From assembly GCF_007860185.1 (NCBI RefSeq), contig NZ_SJPY01000002.1, forward strand, positions 651,775 to 715,774: a stretch of 64,000 nt of DNA, read 5' to 3'. A model generated the notes under the pieces. It saw only the letters and a program-made list of their open reading frames with translations. It was not told where the DNA came from and did no database searches. This DNA is from Novipirellula aureliae (GTDB lineage Bacteria; Planctomycetota; Planctomycetia; Pirellulales; Pirellulaceae). This document shows positions 1 to 8,787 of the stretch, piece after piece; position 1 is the stretch's first letter; every line of letters starts with the position of its first letter. The position numbers were made by a program, and so were the translations under genes.

Positions 1-523
1 AGCCGCAGTCCTGATCAGATCACTAATGCTGGAAGCCCCGGTCACGCGTTAGAATCCATCTTGAAAAGTCGCAACGAAGTCCGTTGTCGAAGCATCCTAT
101 CTCCCGCGCGATCATTCGGCCACAGCCAACCGCCCCGCAACACCAAACTCGCAACGACCGCCTCGTCGCTATCCGATTCCTTCGTCGCAGAACATCAATG
201 GGGTTGAGTTTGACAACTCCGGCGGCACGAAATGATATTCCCTTGGTGTGGGTGGTAACGATTGTATGGCGCTGGAAAGCGAACGACAGAGGACGACGCG
301 TACTTCGAACCGTCGGTCAGGGGCATGTCTGATTGTGTCGTGAAGATCAAAATGCGGTTCTGCATGCATGACTTTGATGGTTGGGACTTCGGCGCACTCG
401 GGAAGGACACGAAGTTCGCAGCGACGTATTGTCGTGATCTTGACAAGCAGGCCAAGGTTGGCGAGAACACTTTGGAAAATCGATGGTTCAGGCTTGAAGG
501 AACCCAACACAACCGAAGTGACC
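1..523. other. left-edge region without a recognised gene
   Basis: No open frame here resembles a known protein; the frames that exist are short, overlap each other on both strands and lack ribosome binding sites. The last part is the upstream region of the MarC-family gene. It may contain the decayed end of a gene outside the window, but nothing could be assigned. Confidence 0.5.
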
Positions 524-1141
524 ATGCAAAACTACATCCAAGCAACGGTAACCGTTCTATCACTCGTCAATCCAGCCATATGCGCCGCGATTTTCAGCAA
601 GATCACCAGCGGTGAATCGGGCCGGGCTCGGATGGTCTCTGCGACCAAGGCCGCCTTGGTGATCGTCGTCATTCTATCGCTCGCCGCACTGGGCGGGGCG
701 CAGTTACTCAAGGCGTTCGGCATTTCGCTTTCCGCATTCAAGGCCGCGGGGGGGATGGTGCTAGTGTGGATGGGTTTCATCATGCTGCGCGGCGACTCGT
801 CGCCGACATCGTCGTCGGACACTGCGGACGAACCGAACTCGGAACCCGAAAGCCCCTCGCTTTCACCACTCATCCTGTTTGCAGCCAGTCCCGGAACGAT
901 CACCGGCGTGATCACGCTTTCGGTCACGCATGCGAAAGACGGTATTCCGGTCACAGCGCTCGTAGCGATTATTGCAGGTTTGCTAGTGACATGGCTGGCG
1001 ATGATTCTGGCTGGACGAACTGGCGGCAATCAAAAGCCGAGCTTGTTTCACGACGTGGCCAGTCGCTTCATGGGCTTGATCGTCTTAGCCATGGGGGTGC
1101 AATTTGCACTCAGCGGGGTATCGGAATTCCTTCAACATTAG
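524..1141 (+). CDS. MarC-family integral membrane protein
   Basis: A 205-residue inner-membrane protein of the MarC family, whose members have six or so helices and no firmly established transport substrate. The sequence shows hydrophobic segments at about residues 4-25, 40-62, 68-86, 117-137, 144-165 and 180-203. The loop at about 88-115 is acidic and Ser/Glu/Pro-rich (SSDTADEPNSEPES). The early NPAICA motif fits the family, as does the length of about 200 residues. The ATG at 524 was chosen because the frame upstream, open back to 368, is basic and unlike MarC. The gene stands alone: the next gene begins about 460 bases later. Function cannot be inferred from the neighbours. Confidence 0.8.
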   Translation: MQNYIQATVTVLSLVNPAICAAIFSKITSGESGRARMVSATKAALVIVVILSLAALGGAQLLKAFGISLSAFKAAGGMVLVWMGFIMLRGDSSPTSSSDTADEPNSEPESPSLSPLILFAASPGTITGVITLSVTHAKDGIPVTALVAIIAGLLVTWLAMILAGRTGGNQKPSLFHDVASRFMGLIVLAMGVQFALSGVSEFLQH

Positions 1142-1603
1142 AAAAGAAGGCTCTTGATAAGAAGTTGTGAATGAAAACGGGTCGGCACGGGTGGGTCGGC
1201 TTGACGCATAGCACGGCCTGCTGGCTAATCGCGACGGTGGTGCTGAATGGATTAGTTGCATCGTCGCGACTAAGGCTGCCGCCCACGACGTAAATTGGGC
1301 AATCCGGTTGTTCGATACCGGAATCAGCCAGATTTCATTTCAAATTGGTGTATTCTATCCGACGTTGACCTCGATCACTCGTTTTTTCTCTTTTCGAGGG
1401 ATGCTCAGGTTTCGATGGACTATACCCTCTGGGGATCGCAACTAGAATCGAAGCCGACGCTGTCATGACAGATTTTCGACCTTCCGCCGGCATCGGCTTC
1501 ATGGCATCGACATTGCAAAAGAACTCAACAACCGATGCGGTATGACTTGTACTCATCACGGAACCACAATTTACAAAAACCTAGAAGAACGAGGAGCGAC
1601 ATC
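1142..1603. other. intergenic region before the HdeD-like gene
   Basis: About 460 bases without a convincing gene on either strand. It contains scattered short inverted repeats and a pyrimidine-rich stretch (about 1380-1395) but no clear terminator or promoter match. The ribosome binding site of the next gene (GAGGAG, about 1591-1596) lies at its end. Confidence 0.5.
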
Positions 1604-2224
1604 ATGACGACTGAATTGACGAATTCTCAAGCTGAGATTGTTGAAGTTCGCAAACACGAATTGGCTCATTTAGCAAGAGAATGGTGGTGTTTTCTTCTAA
1701 CCGGCATCTTCCTCGTTATCGGCGGCATTGCCTCGATCGCGTTTCCCTGGTTCACCTCAATCGGCGTGGTGATGTTTTTGGGCGTGATCTTGGTCATTAG
1801 TGGCATTGCTACGGTTATCACTGCGTTCTGGGTTGGAAAATGGGGGGCCTTCATGATGCAGATCTTGATCGGGCTTTTGTACATGGTGGCGGGATTCGTC
1901 ATCACGGACGCACCAATCGCATCGCTCGCACTAATGACGCTCATGCTAGCCGGATTCCTCGTCATTGGCGGTGGCTTTCGTATCGTCACGGCACTGGTGG
2001 AAAAGTATCCACAGTGGGGCTGGTCCCTGTTTAACGGCGTGGTCACCTTGATGTTGGGGCTGATCATTTTCCGAAGTTTCAGACAGCTCCCCGAAGAGCC
2101 ATCGGGCGTTCTATGGATCATCGGGTTGATGATCGGGATCGAATTGCTCTTCAACGGTTTGAACTGGATCATGTTGTCCTTGGCGATCAAGAAACTGCCA
2201 AACTTGGCCGATACCCAGGCGTGA
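1604..2224 (+). CDS. HdeD-like DUF308 membrane protein
   Basis: A 206-residue predicted inner-membrane protein of the HdeD/DUF308 type. The family is named for E. coli HdeD, linked to acid resistance; the molecular activity is unknown. After a short hydrophilic N-terminus (about 30 residues) there are six hydrophobic segments arranged as three similar pairs, with Gly-rich turns such as VIGGIASI, VISGIATV and VIGGGFRIV, which is the usual internal repetition of DUF308. The start at ATG 1604 is supported by GAGGAG seven to eight bases upstream. The open frame continues back to 1535 but that part is hydrophilic and has no ribosome binding site. The cardiolipin synthase gene follows 179 bases downstream on the same strand. 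Confidence 0.8.
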   Translation: MTTELTNSQAEIVEVRKHELAHLAREWWCFLLTGIFLVIGGIASIAFPWFTSIGVVMFLGVILVISGIATVITAFWVGKWGAFMMQILIGLLYMVAGFVITDAPIASLALMTLMLAGFLVIGGGFRIVTALVEKYPQWGWSLFNGVVTLMLGLIIFRSFRQLPEEPSGVLWIIGLMIGIELLFNGLNWIMLSLAIKKLPNLADTQA

Positions 2225-2403
2225 ACGAGCGCATCCGCTCGGTGGGCCGGCGTAACGATGGGGTAGTCCTCGCCTACTTTAGGCAAGCGTTCAATCCCTT
2301 GGGAACGGAAGCCTCCAACCGCGGTGCGCGTGCCCCCGGCGACGGAGGGTTCCCCCGGCGACGGAGAGCATGATCTTAAAAATTGCCTAGAGGATTGAAC
2401 GGA

Positions 2404-3858
2404 ATGAACAATGTCCTGATCACGACCGGTCTGCTGACGATCGCGCACTTCCTGTTGCAAGTCGCATTCGTCGTGCGTGTGATACTGCGGCCGCATCGTC
2501 AGCCCGCTTCTCGCATTGCCTGGATCGTCGTTATCATTGCCGCTCCTGTTGTGGGGATGATTGTCTACCTGTTATTGGGCGAGACGAATGTCGGACGATC
2601 TCGTGTGGATCGAATGAAAAAGTTGGTAGCCCGCTTATCAAGCATACCGCTGGGGACCGAGGATCCTGACGGCCGAGGGGGCGCCGACGTGCCCCCCCAC
2701 TACGCCCATCTTTTTCAGGCGGGGAAATCCGTCAACGGATTCAATGTTGTCGGAGGAAACCGAGCGACGTTGATGGAGGACTCCAATTCCACGATCGAAT
2801 CGTTGATCGCCGACATTGATGCAGCCGCATTGCATGTCCATCTGATGTTCTATATCTGGCTTCCGGACAATAACGGATGCAAGGTTGTCGAAGCGCTCAA
2901 GCGGGCAGCCCAGCGCGGAGTCACATGCCGCGCAATGGCCGACGACCTTGGATCACGGACCATGATTGCATCGCAGCATTGGCAAGCCATGAAGTCCGCA
3001 GGTGTCCATCTGGCAGCCACACTTCCGCTGGGCAATTTGTTGTTGCGTCCATTGCATGGTCGCATTGATCTGCGAAATCATCGCAAGATCGCGGTCATCG
3101 ACAACAAGATCACCTATTGCGGCAGCCAAAACTGTGCCGATCCCGAGTTTCTTGTAAAAGCAAAATATGCCCCCTGGGTCGACGTGATGATGCGTTTTGA
3201 AGGGCCCATCGTTCAGCAGAACCAAGTGCTGTTCGCCAGCGATTGGATGAGTGAAGTGGATGAGGACTTGAGCGATCTGCTACGTGAACCACAAGACGTG
3301 CCGACGACAGGGTTTCCTGCCCAGGTGATCGGGACGGGGCCGACAATACGAACCTCCGCGATGCCAGAAATATTTGAATTGTTGATGTACTCGGCCCGCC
3401 GCGAGCTCGTCATCACGACGCCTTACTACATTCCCGACGAGCCAATGCAAACAGCACTTTGCGCCAGCGCGCGGCGTGGCGTCGAAACGTCGATTGTCTT
3501 CCCAGCCCGCAACGATTCGTGGATCGTCGGCACGGCGAGTCGTAGCTACTATGAGGACTTGCTTGCGGCGGGGGTGAATGTGTATGAGTTTGAAGGTGGG
3601 TTGCTGCACGCCAAAACATTGACCCTTGACAGAGAGGTCACTTTGATTGGATCTGCAAATATGGATCGTCGTAGTTTCGAGCTAAATTACGAGAACAATA
3701 TCTTGTTCTACGATCCAACCCTGACGACGGAGATGCGACAGCGTCAAGACGATTACATCTCGCAGTCAAGCCTAGTGAGTCTCGAGTCGATTGCGGCGCG
3801 GAGCTGGCGTCGTCGATTGATTGACAACACCGTCGCAATGTTGGGGCCCGTGCTCTGA
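2404..3858 (+). CDS. cardiolipin synthase (phospholipase D superfamily)
   Basis: A 484-residue membrane-bound phosphatidyltransferase predicted to make cardiolipin from two phosphatidylglycerols. Two N-terminal transmembrane helices (about residues 5-27 and 37-57, PLDc_N type) precede two PLD catalytic domains. The first HKD motif is HRKIAVID (H226, K228, D233) followed by GSQN; the second is HAKTLTLD (H402, K404, D409) followed by GSANMDRRSF. Both copies are intact and the length is typical of bacterial ClsA-type enzymes. ATG 2404 has an AGAGGA-like site about ten bases upstream. A TTG at 2383 would add seven residues and is less likely. The gene converges with the ECF sigma gene that ends at 3958. 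Confidence 0.88.
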   Translation: MNNVLITTGLLTIAHFLLQVAFVVRVILRPHRQPASRIAWIVVIIAAPVVGMIVYLLLGETNVGRSRVDRMKKLVARLSSIPLGTEDPDGRGGADVPPHYAHLFQAGKSVNGFNVVGGNRATLMEDSNSTIESLIADIDAAALHVHLMFYIWLPDNNGCKVVEALKRAAQRGVTCRAMADDLGSRTMIASQHWQAMKSAGVHLAATLPLGNLLLRPLHGRIDLRNHRKIAVIDNKITYCGSQNCADPEFLVKAKYAPWVDVMMRFEGPIVQQNQVLFASDWMSEVDEDLSDLLREPQDVPTTGFPAQVIGTGPTIRTSAMPEIFELLMYSARRELVITTPYYIPDEPMQTALCASARRGVETSIVFPARNDSWIVGTASRSYYEDLLAAGVNVYEFEGGLLHAKTLTLDREVTLIGSANMDRRSFELNYENNILFYDPTLTTEMRQRQDDYISQSSLVSLESIAARSWRRRLIDNTVAMLGPVL

Positions 3859-3957
3859 TCCCGTATTCGCGGTGGCTGACGCCCAATGTCTAGATTGAAT
3901 CGCCGCTCAGCGGCTACGTCCACAACATGCTCAGCCTTCGGACTTTCACGAAATCGT

Positions 3958-4584
3958 CTACCGTGGTTTGCGACTCTTAGCGGTCAGGTTTGATTCACAA
4001 TCAATCTTCGCCAGTTCGCGTCGTAATTCATTGCGAGCACGTGACAACCGACTGCGAACCGTGCCCATTCCAACGTGTAGCGTGTCGGCAATGGCTTGGT
4101 AGTCCAATCCATCGAATTCACGCAGAGTTAGGATTGTACGGTGGTGGGCACTCAATCTAGCCAACGCCTGGTGCACCTGCTCGCGATCCTCGTGTCGCTC
4201 GGCAACCGCAGTGGGCGATTCGCGTTGACTCGTCCTCGCCGACTGGTGGGTGTTGATGAATGAATCGAGGGACCTTGTGTTATTCTTCATGCCCACTTTT
4301 CCGCGTCGACAATTGAGCGCAATACGATGAATCCATGTGTAGAATCCACTTTCACCTCGAAAGGAGCGTAGGAATCGAAAAGCCTTGAGAAACGTTTCTT
4401 GGACGATATCCTCAGCTGTGGCACGGCATCCGACGTTCCGAAGCATCGAATGAATGAGCCGACATTCGTATCGCTGCACGAGTTCACCAAATCCGCTTTC
4501 ATCGCCGCTTAACGCGATATCAATGAGTTCGCGATCCGAAACCGTCTGTTGCTCCTGAGCAGTAGGATTTAGCATACACTTCAT
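3958..4584 (-). CDS. ECF RNA polymerase sigma factor (RpoE-like)
   Basis: A 208-residue extracytoplasmic-function sigma factor. Region 2 spans about residues 20-90 (DRELIDIALSG start, then AEDIVQETFLKAF, the core-binding and -10 element part, and WIHRIALN). A Ser/Thr/Arg-rich linker of about 45 residues follows. Region 4 is at about 140-190 with a helix-turn-helix (LDYQAIADTLHVGMGTVRSRLSRAR) for -35 recognition. No anti-sigma gene is next to it, which is common in planctomycetes. A GAGG site lies about eight bases before ATG 4584; a second ATG three codons in is possible. It is divergent from the second ECF gene, with 168 bases between the starts. Confidence 0.9.
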   Translation of the reverse strand: MKCMLNPTAQEQQTVSDRELIDIALSGDESGFGELVQRYECRLIHSMLRNVGCRATAEDIVQETFLKAFRFLRSFRGESGFYTWIHRIALNCRRGKVGMKNNTRSLDSFINTHQSARTSQRESPTAVAERHEDREQVHQALARLSAHHRTILTLREFDGLDYQAIADTLHVGMGTVRSRLSRARNELRRELAKIDCESNLTAKSRKPR

Positions 4585-4752
4585 GAGAAGACCTCGGAGG
4601 AGTTAAACTGGAACTCGGTAGTAGACGATTGCCGTCGAGAGGATACGCGGCGCCATCCGGTGCTGTCCGCAGTTTTTTTCTAAAATTTCCGAAGGAAAAC
4701 GAGATTCCAGCTTCATTTCGGTTGAATTCACCAACGATTGCGACGTTTGAAC
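4585..4752. promoter_or_regulatory. divergent control region between two ECF sigma genes
   Basis: The 168 bases between the start codons of two divergent sigma factor genes must carry the promoters of both. A T-rich tract sits near 4673-4684. I could not pick out a convincing -35/-10 pair: a GGAAC at 4610-4614 is followed by GTC at 4634, but the 19-base spacer is too long for a standard ECF promoter. Confidence 0.35.
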
Positions 4753-5328
4753 ATGCATGCAGATAAGATTGACGTCACGGAAACGCTCGCCCAGGTCGCC
4801 GGGGGTGATCACGAAGCGGCGGATCGATTGTTGCCACTGGTGTACGATCAGTTGCACAGGCTCGCGGGCAGCATGCTGAACCATGAATCCGCTGGAAATT
4901 CGCTTCAGCCCACGGCATTGGTGCACGAAACCTATCTGCGCATGGCCGATCAAACCCGAGTCGATTGGCACGGAAAGACTCATTTCTTTGCGATCGGTGC
5001 CAAGATGATGCGTCGCATCCTGGTCGACCACGCGCGTGGTAAGAAACGACACAAACGTGGTGGAGACATGCCGCGTATCCCGCTCGCCGACGACCTGTGT
5101 GTCACCAATCGCAATGATGAAGACGTGTTGGCTATCGAGGAGGCTTTGGAGAAACTGGCAAAGTTGGATCCCCGGCAAGCGAAAATCGTCGAACTGCGTT
5201 TCTACGGCGGTTTAGAAGTAGCCGAGGTTGCTGAGGTGCTCGGTGTCTCCAAGCGAACCGTTGAATCCGAGTGGACGATGATCAAAGCTTGGATGCGACG
5301 AGAACTCTCTGGGGCTTCCAATTCGTGA
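4753..5328 (+). CDS. ECF-like sigma factor of the TIGR02999 type
   Basis: A 191-residue sigma factor of the planctomycete-rich group annotated as TIGR02999. Region 2 covers about residues 10-90, with LLPLVYDQLHRLA, LQPTALVHETYLR and MMRRILVDHARGKKR. Region 4 is at about 130-185 with AKIVELRFYGGLEVAEVAEV and SKRTVESEW, a helix-turn-helix. ATG 4753 begins the conserved part; a TTG 15 bases upstream is less likely. Its stop codon overlaps the GTG start of the kinase gene that follows (shared bases 5325-5328), so the two are very probably translated together. Group members of this sort are often encoded beside Ser/Thr kinases, and phosphorylation control of the sigma factor is plausible here but inferred. 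Confidence 0.88.
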   Translation: MHADKIDVTETLAQVAGGDHEAADRLLPLVYDQLHRLAGSMLNHESAGNSLQPTALVHETYLRMADQTRVDWHGKTHFFAIGAKMMRRILVDHARGKKRHKRGGDMPRIPLADDLCVTNRNDEDVLAIEEALEKLAKLDPRQAKIVELRFYGGLEVAEVAEVLGVSKRTVESEWTMIKAWMRRELSGASNS

Positions 5329-7058
5329 GTCCCGAACAATACGCCGCCGCCAAAATCGTTTTTCTCAAAGCGATGGGTCTGCCTGCGGATCAGCGTGATG
5401 CGATGTGCAAAGTCGAGGCGGGTAGCGATCCCGACGTATTAAACGAAGTCCGAACGCTGCTCAAGCATCACAACGACGCTTCGCTGCTGAAAACAATGGT
5501 ACCAACGAGCGTGCCGACACCATTGGTAGACACCGACGAATTGCCACGAACGATGGATAGTGTGGAGCCCCCTGGGTCACCAATTTCCAGGCAAAGCGGC
5601 GGTGTTTCTCGAATCGACGTCGTCGATGATCGTTCGGCATCCGACCTTGAAACGAGGATGAACGCGTCGACGCGTCAATTCCTAAGACAACGAATGATGA
5701 TTGCGGTCACCGTTCTAACACTCGTGTTGATTGCAATCCGTTTCGGAGCCCTAATCTTGGGCGACCCCGCTCGCGATAATGCCGTTCGCTTTGGCTTGGT
5801 GTTCATCTTGGTAAGTGTTTTGTTGTTCTTGAAGTTCAAGCAGAACGTATCTTTGCGGACGCTGCGTATTTTGGTAGCCATTGTCATTGCCATGCCCATG
5901 CTCGAAGTGATTGAGATTCAGATTCAGGAATGCGAAGACCTCGCATTGGCGGGACGACTTGTCGAGATTCCCGTTCTGATGCTGAGCATTCATCTGGTAA
6001 CCGCACTGCTGATCAGCCTCTATTCGACCTTTCTGCCTTCCACTTGGAAACGTACGGCAATTGTAACCACCTTGATGGCGCTGACGCCCTCGCTCGTTGC
6101 CTGGATCCAAGGCAGCGTTAGTGAGAGTCTTGTCGATGCACGCATGGTCCCCTTTGCGGGTCCGCTGTTGACAACCCTAACGGCGGCCGTCGCCACGGCG
6201 GGCGCTCACTTTGTGCATCGCATGCGGTTGGAAGCGGAGGATGCACGCAGCTACGGCCAGTACCGATTGCTCGAAGAGATCGGCCGAGGTGGAATGGGCG
6301 TTGTCTACCGGGCCGAGCATCGCATGCTCAAACGCCCGGCCGCGATCAAATTGATTCACTCTGAATCTGCCGCACAGGAGAATGAGATCAAACAGTTCGA
6401 GCAGGAGGTGCAAATCTCGGCAACGTTGACACACTGGAACACCGTACAAATCTATGATTACGGAACCACCGAGGCAGGTGACTTTTTCTACGTCATGGAA
6501 TACCTGGAAGGCGAAACGCTTGCTGAACGACTTCGCCGTGAACGAATTCGCCGTGAACGACCGTTGAATGAATCGGAAATGAAGGCGATCGCATTGCAGT
6601 TGTGCGACGGCCTGGCCGAAGCTCACGCCAAAGGGATGATCCACCGAGACCTCAAACCTGCCAATATCTTTCTGGCGAACATCGGCGGACAATCGAATGT
6701 CGTCAAGATCGTTGACTTTGGTTTGGCGGTTGTCGTTTCGGACGACATGCGAGTACGAGCAGCCGGAACACCGGGCTACATGTCACCCGAGCAAATCACG
6801 GGAGGCACACTGGACGGACGGAGCGACATCTATGCGATCGGATGTGTCATGTATGAATGCCTAACCGGCCAATCGGTCTTCCCATCGAGCCGGTTGCATG
6901 AAGTTCTGCAGAGCCATCTGTTCAAAATCCCCGACTTCAACGATCTCGATTCGATTGCCCCTGCTTTCCGACCCGTCGTACAAAAATGTCTCGCCAAACA
7001 GCCTGACGATCGCTTCGACAACGTCAGCGAATTGCGACGATGCTTAGCCGATGCCTAG
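5325..7058 (+). CDS. membrane Ser/Thr protein kinase with N-terminal six-helix region
   Basis: A 577-residue Hanks-type kinase. Residues 1-100 are a soluble part. About 125-290 contain six hydrophobic helices. The kinase domain runs from about 312 to 575 and is cytoplasmic. Key residues are all present: glycine loop GRGGMG (320-325), ATP lysine K342 in AIKL, HRDLKPAN with D442, DFG at 464-466 and SPEQ. This is reversed from the usual PknB order, where the kinase comes first. GTG 5325 is chosen because it overlaps the sigma stop (GTGA) and starts the conserved SPEQYAAAK. A 15-base tandem duplication at 6532-6560 gives RRERIRRER in the kinase domain. It ends 122 bases before the convergent permease gene. 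Partner: most likely the overlapping sigma factor. Confidence 0.88.
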   Translation: MSPEQYAAAKIVFLKAMGLPADQRDAMCKVEAGSDPDVLNEVRTLLKHHNDASLLKTMVPTSVPTPLVDTDELPRTMDSVEPPGSPISRQSGGVSRIDVVDDRSASDLETRMNASTRQFLRQRMMIAVTVLTLVLIAIRFGALILGDPARDNAVRFGLVFILVSVLLFLKFKQNVSLRTLRILVAIVIAMPMLEVIEIQIQECEDLALAGRLVEIPVLMLSIHLVTALLISLYSTFLPSTWKRTAIVTTLMALTPSLVAWIQGSVSESLVDARMVPFAGPLLTTLTAAVATAGAHFVHRMRLEAEDARSYGQYRLLEEIGRGGMGVVYRAEHRMLKRPAAIKLIHSESAAQENEIKQFEQEVQISATLTHWNTVQIYDYGTTEAGDFFYVMEYLEGETLAERLRRERIRRERPLNESEMKAIALQLCDGLAEAHAKGMIHRDLKPANIFLANIGGQSNVVKIVDFGLAVVVSDDMRVRAAGTPGYMSPEQITGGTLDGRSDIYAIGCVMYECLTGQSVFPSSRLHEVLQSHLFKIPDFNDLDSIAPAFRPVVQKCLAKQPDDRFDNVSELRRCLADA

Positions 7059-7125
7059 TGCCAGTTGCGTTTCGACGGCAGAATTCAGACATCCGAACAA
7101 CTTCGGTCCTACCAAGCATTTGTCT

Positions 7126-7143
7126 TCTCTCCGATTGGAGAGA
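7126..7143. terminator. possible bidirectional terminator hairpin
   Basis: A perfect 7-base-pair hairpin, TCTCTCC then loop GATT then GGAGAGA, lies between the convergent ends of the kinase gene (7058) and the permease gene (7180). There is no clear T-run, so the assignment rests on position and symmetry only. Confidence 0.35.
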
Positions 7144-7179
7144 TCGTTTCGCGTTGTCGATCCGCATCCAATTCGCTCC

Positions 7180-8310
7180 CTAAACCATTGCACTGGAGCT
7201 CTCGGTATCGTCATCGGATGGGAACCGTCCTGCCATCAGATCCGCAATTGGCTTGGTCGAATCAATTCGTTGCAGCAGGATTTTTAGTGCCGCCGTTACT
7301 GGCGTGGCAAGAAACATTCCAATGATTCCCCACATCATTCCCCAGAACATCAGTGCAACAAGAATGGTCACCGGGTGAAGATCAGAAGAGTCCCCCATAA
7401 TCTTGGGCTCGATGACATTGCCGCTGATCGCTTGAATTGCACAGCTAACGGAGATTGCAGCGACCATCCATCCGATACTACCGGTTGGATCGAGAATGAT
7501 CAGCGGAATGGGAAGCAGGCTAGCGATAAGCGGTCCGACGTTGGGGACGAAGTTGAGCAGGAATGCCAGAACGCCGAACGTAAATGCCATCGGAACGCCG
7601 AACATCCAAAGCGAAATACCGAAAGCGAATCCGGTGAATATCGAAATCAACGTCTTAAGCCCAAGATAGGAGCGAACTTGCTCATCGATTTCGCTGATCA
7701 TCGGAGATTTGTAGCGAACGGTTTTCCCACTCAGTAAAAAGAATACATAGATCAGGACAACCACACTTGTCGAGACCAGACTAATCAACGCTTGGGAGAG
7801 GATTGAGATTCCATCACGGACAAAGGCGTCGACGAAATCACTGGCGTCACCCTTGGACGACCTGTCGGCAGCAACCGGGACAGGTGCCTCCGGCATCGGT
7901 TGCGTGGCATCCTGCGAAGGCCGTACCGACGCCGTCCGTGTGCCTATGCGTTGACCGAACGATTGAACATGAAGCTCTGCCCAATCGACGATTTCCTCCA
8001 CTCGGTTTCGGTAATTCCGTGAATTCTTATTGAGGTCGACCATCGATAGCCAAATCGAAAAACCGAACACGAGCAGCAGAGCCACCCCCGCTAGAAATGT
8101 GATACCAGCAGCAATGATGCGGTTCACCCCCAAACGCCTTTTAAGCGCATTCAAAATGGGACTGACGCCACTCACCACGAACAACGCAACCACCAAGGGC
8201 ACCAAGACAGGACGAAGCCAATAGATCGAGAAGGTCACGGCAACCACAGCAAGGACCGCGAGGCTAACGGTTTGGATGCGGGCGGACGACGGTTCATCAG
8301 GTTGAATCAT
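7180..8310 (-). CDS. AI-2E family transporter (PerM/TqsA-like permease)
   Basis: A 376-residue inner-membrane protein of the AI-2E transporter family (formerly UPF0118). Members include the quorum-signal exporter TqsA and ion or small-molecule efflux proteins, so the substrate is not known from sequence. Visible are two N-terminal helices (about 12-48, with VLVPLVVALFVVSGVSPILN), a third helix near 66-90, a hydrophilic segment of about 100 residues, then a C-terminal block of hydrophobic helices with the conserved FLLNFVPNVGPLIAS, GNVIEPKIMG and a final GMFLATPVTAALK. Order and length match the family. It is convergent with the Ser/Thr kinase gene and divergent from the GxxExxY relic. Confidence 0.87.
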   Translation of the reverse strand: MIQPDEPSSARIQTVSLAVLAVVAVTFSIYWLRPVLVPLVVALFVVSGVSPILNALKRRLGVNRIIAAGITFLAGVALLLVFGFSIWLSMVDLNKNSRNYRNRVEEIVDWAELHVQSFGQRIGTRTASVRPSQDATQPMPEAPVPVAADRSSKGDASDFVDAFVRDGISILSQALISLVSTSVVVLIYVFFLLSGKTVRYKSPMISEIDEQVRSYLGLKTLISIFTGFAFGISLWMFGVPMAFTFGVLAFLLNFVPNVGPLIASLLPIPLIILDPTGSIGWMVAAISVSCAIQAISGNVIEPKIMGDSSDLHPVTILVALMFWGMMWGIIGMFLATPVTAALKILLQRIDSTKPIADLMAGRFPSDDDTESSSAMV

Positions 8311-8418
8311 GCCTACAGAATATCACGAATCCGCTTGATGAGTAGTATGCCTGCTATGACGTCTACCTAAAAAGACGACACCCCAACTCCATCATCCTCA
8401 TTCCCAGGAGCGTCTAAA

Positions 8419-8597
8419 ATGAACGAAAACGAAATCAGCAGAATCATCGTCACGGCAGCAATTGAAGTTCATCGTTCCTTGGGCATCGTTCCTTGGGCGG
8501 GCCGGGCTTACTTGAATCCGTCTACGAAGAATCTCTCGTCTACGAAGAATCTCTCGCCTACGAAGAATCTCTCGTCTACGAAGAATCCCTCGCCTAG
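8419..8597 (+). pseudogene. GxxExxY-family pseudogene broken by tandem duplications
   Basis: The first 20 residues (MNENEISRIIVTAAIEVHRS) match the start of GxxExxY proteins, small planctomycete-rich proteins of unknown function that usually reach about 125 residues. A 14-base tandem duplication (8470-8483 and 8484-8497) then shifts the frame. If one copy is removed, the frame reads on as HRSLGGPGLLESVYEESL, which is the family's name-giving motif. That motif is itself expanded: an 18-base unit coding for VYEESL is present four times (8520-8591). A TAG at 8595-8597 ends the restored frame. AGGAG sits at 8406-8410, so the gene was once translated. Nothing of the C-terminal half is recognisable downstream. 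Confidence 0.8.
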
Positions 8598-8787
8598 GAA
8601 GGCGAGACAGACAGATAATGGAGAAAGATTCTAGCATGAGAGCGACTTTCGATTATGCTGGCGGGTGCGACCTGCGACTCTCCACCCTTTGCCTTCGCCC
8701 ATGAATCCAATCGAATTATTCCGCCGTTCGGGGTCCAAACGATCACATCCACAGGCCCATATGACATGGGCCTCGCGAAGCATCTCC
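8598..8787. other. gap between GxxExxY relic and sensor kinase
   Basis: About 190 bases in which no gene was recognised. The kinase frame is open back to a GTG at 8665, but the extra residues are Pro/His/Arg-rich and precede the hydrophobic anchor without a ribosome binding site. Confidence 0.4.

Noticed and set aside
3902-3914. Small hairpin GCCGC-TCA-GCGGC between convergent genes as terminator
   Set aside because: Stem of only five pairs, no T-run; too weak to call.
4610-4636. GGAAC ... GTC as an ECF promoter
   Set aside because: The spacer is 19 bases, too long for the usual 15-17.
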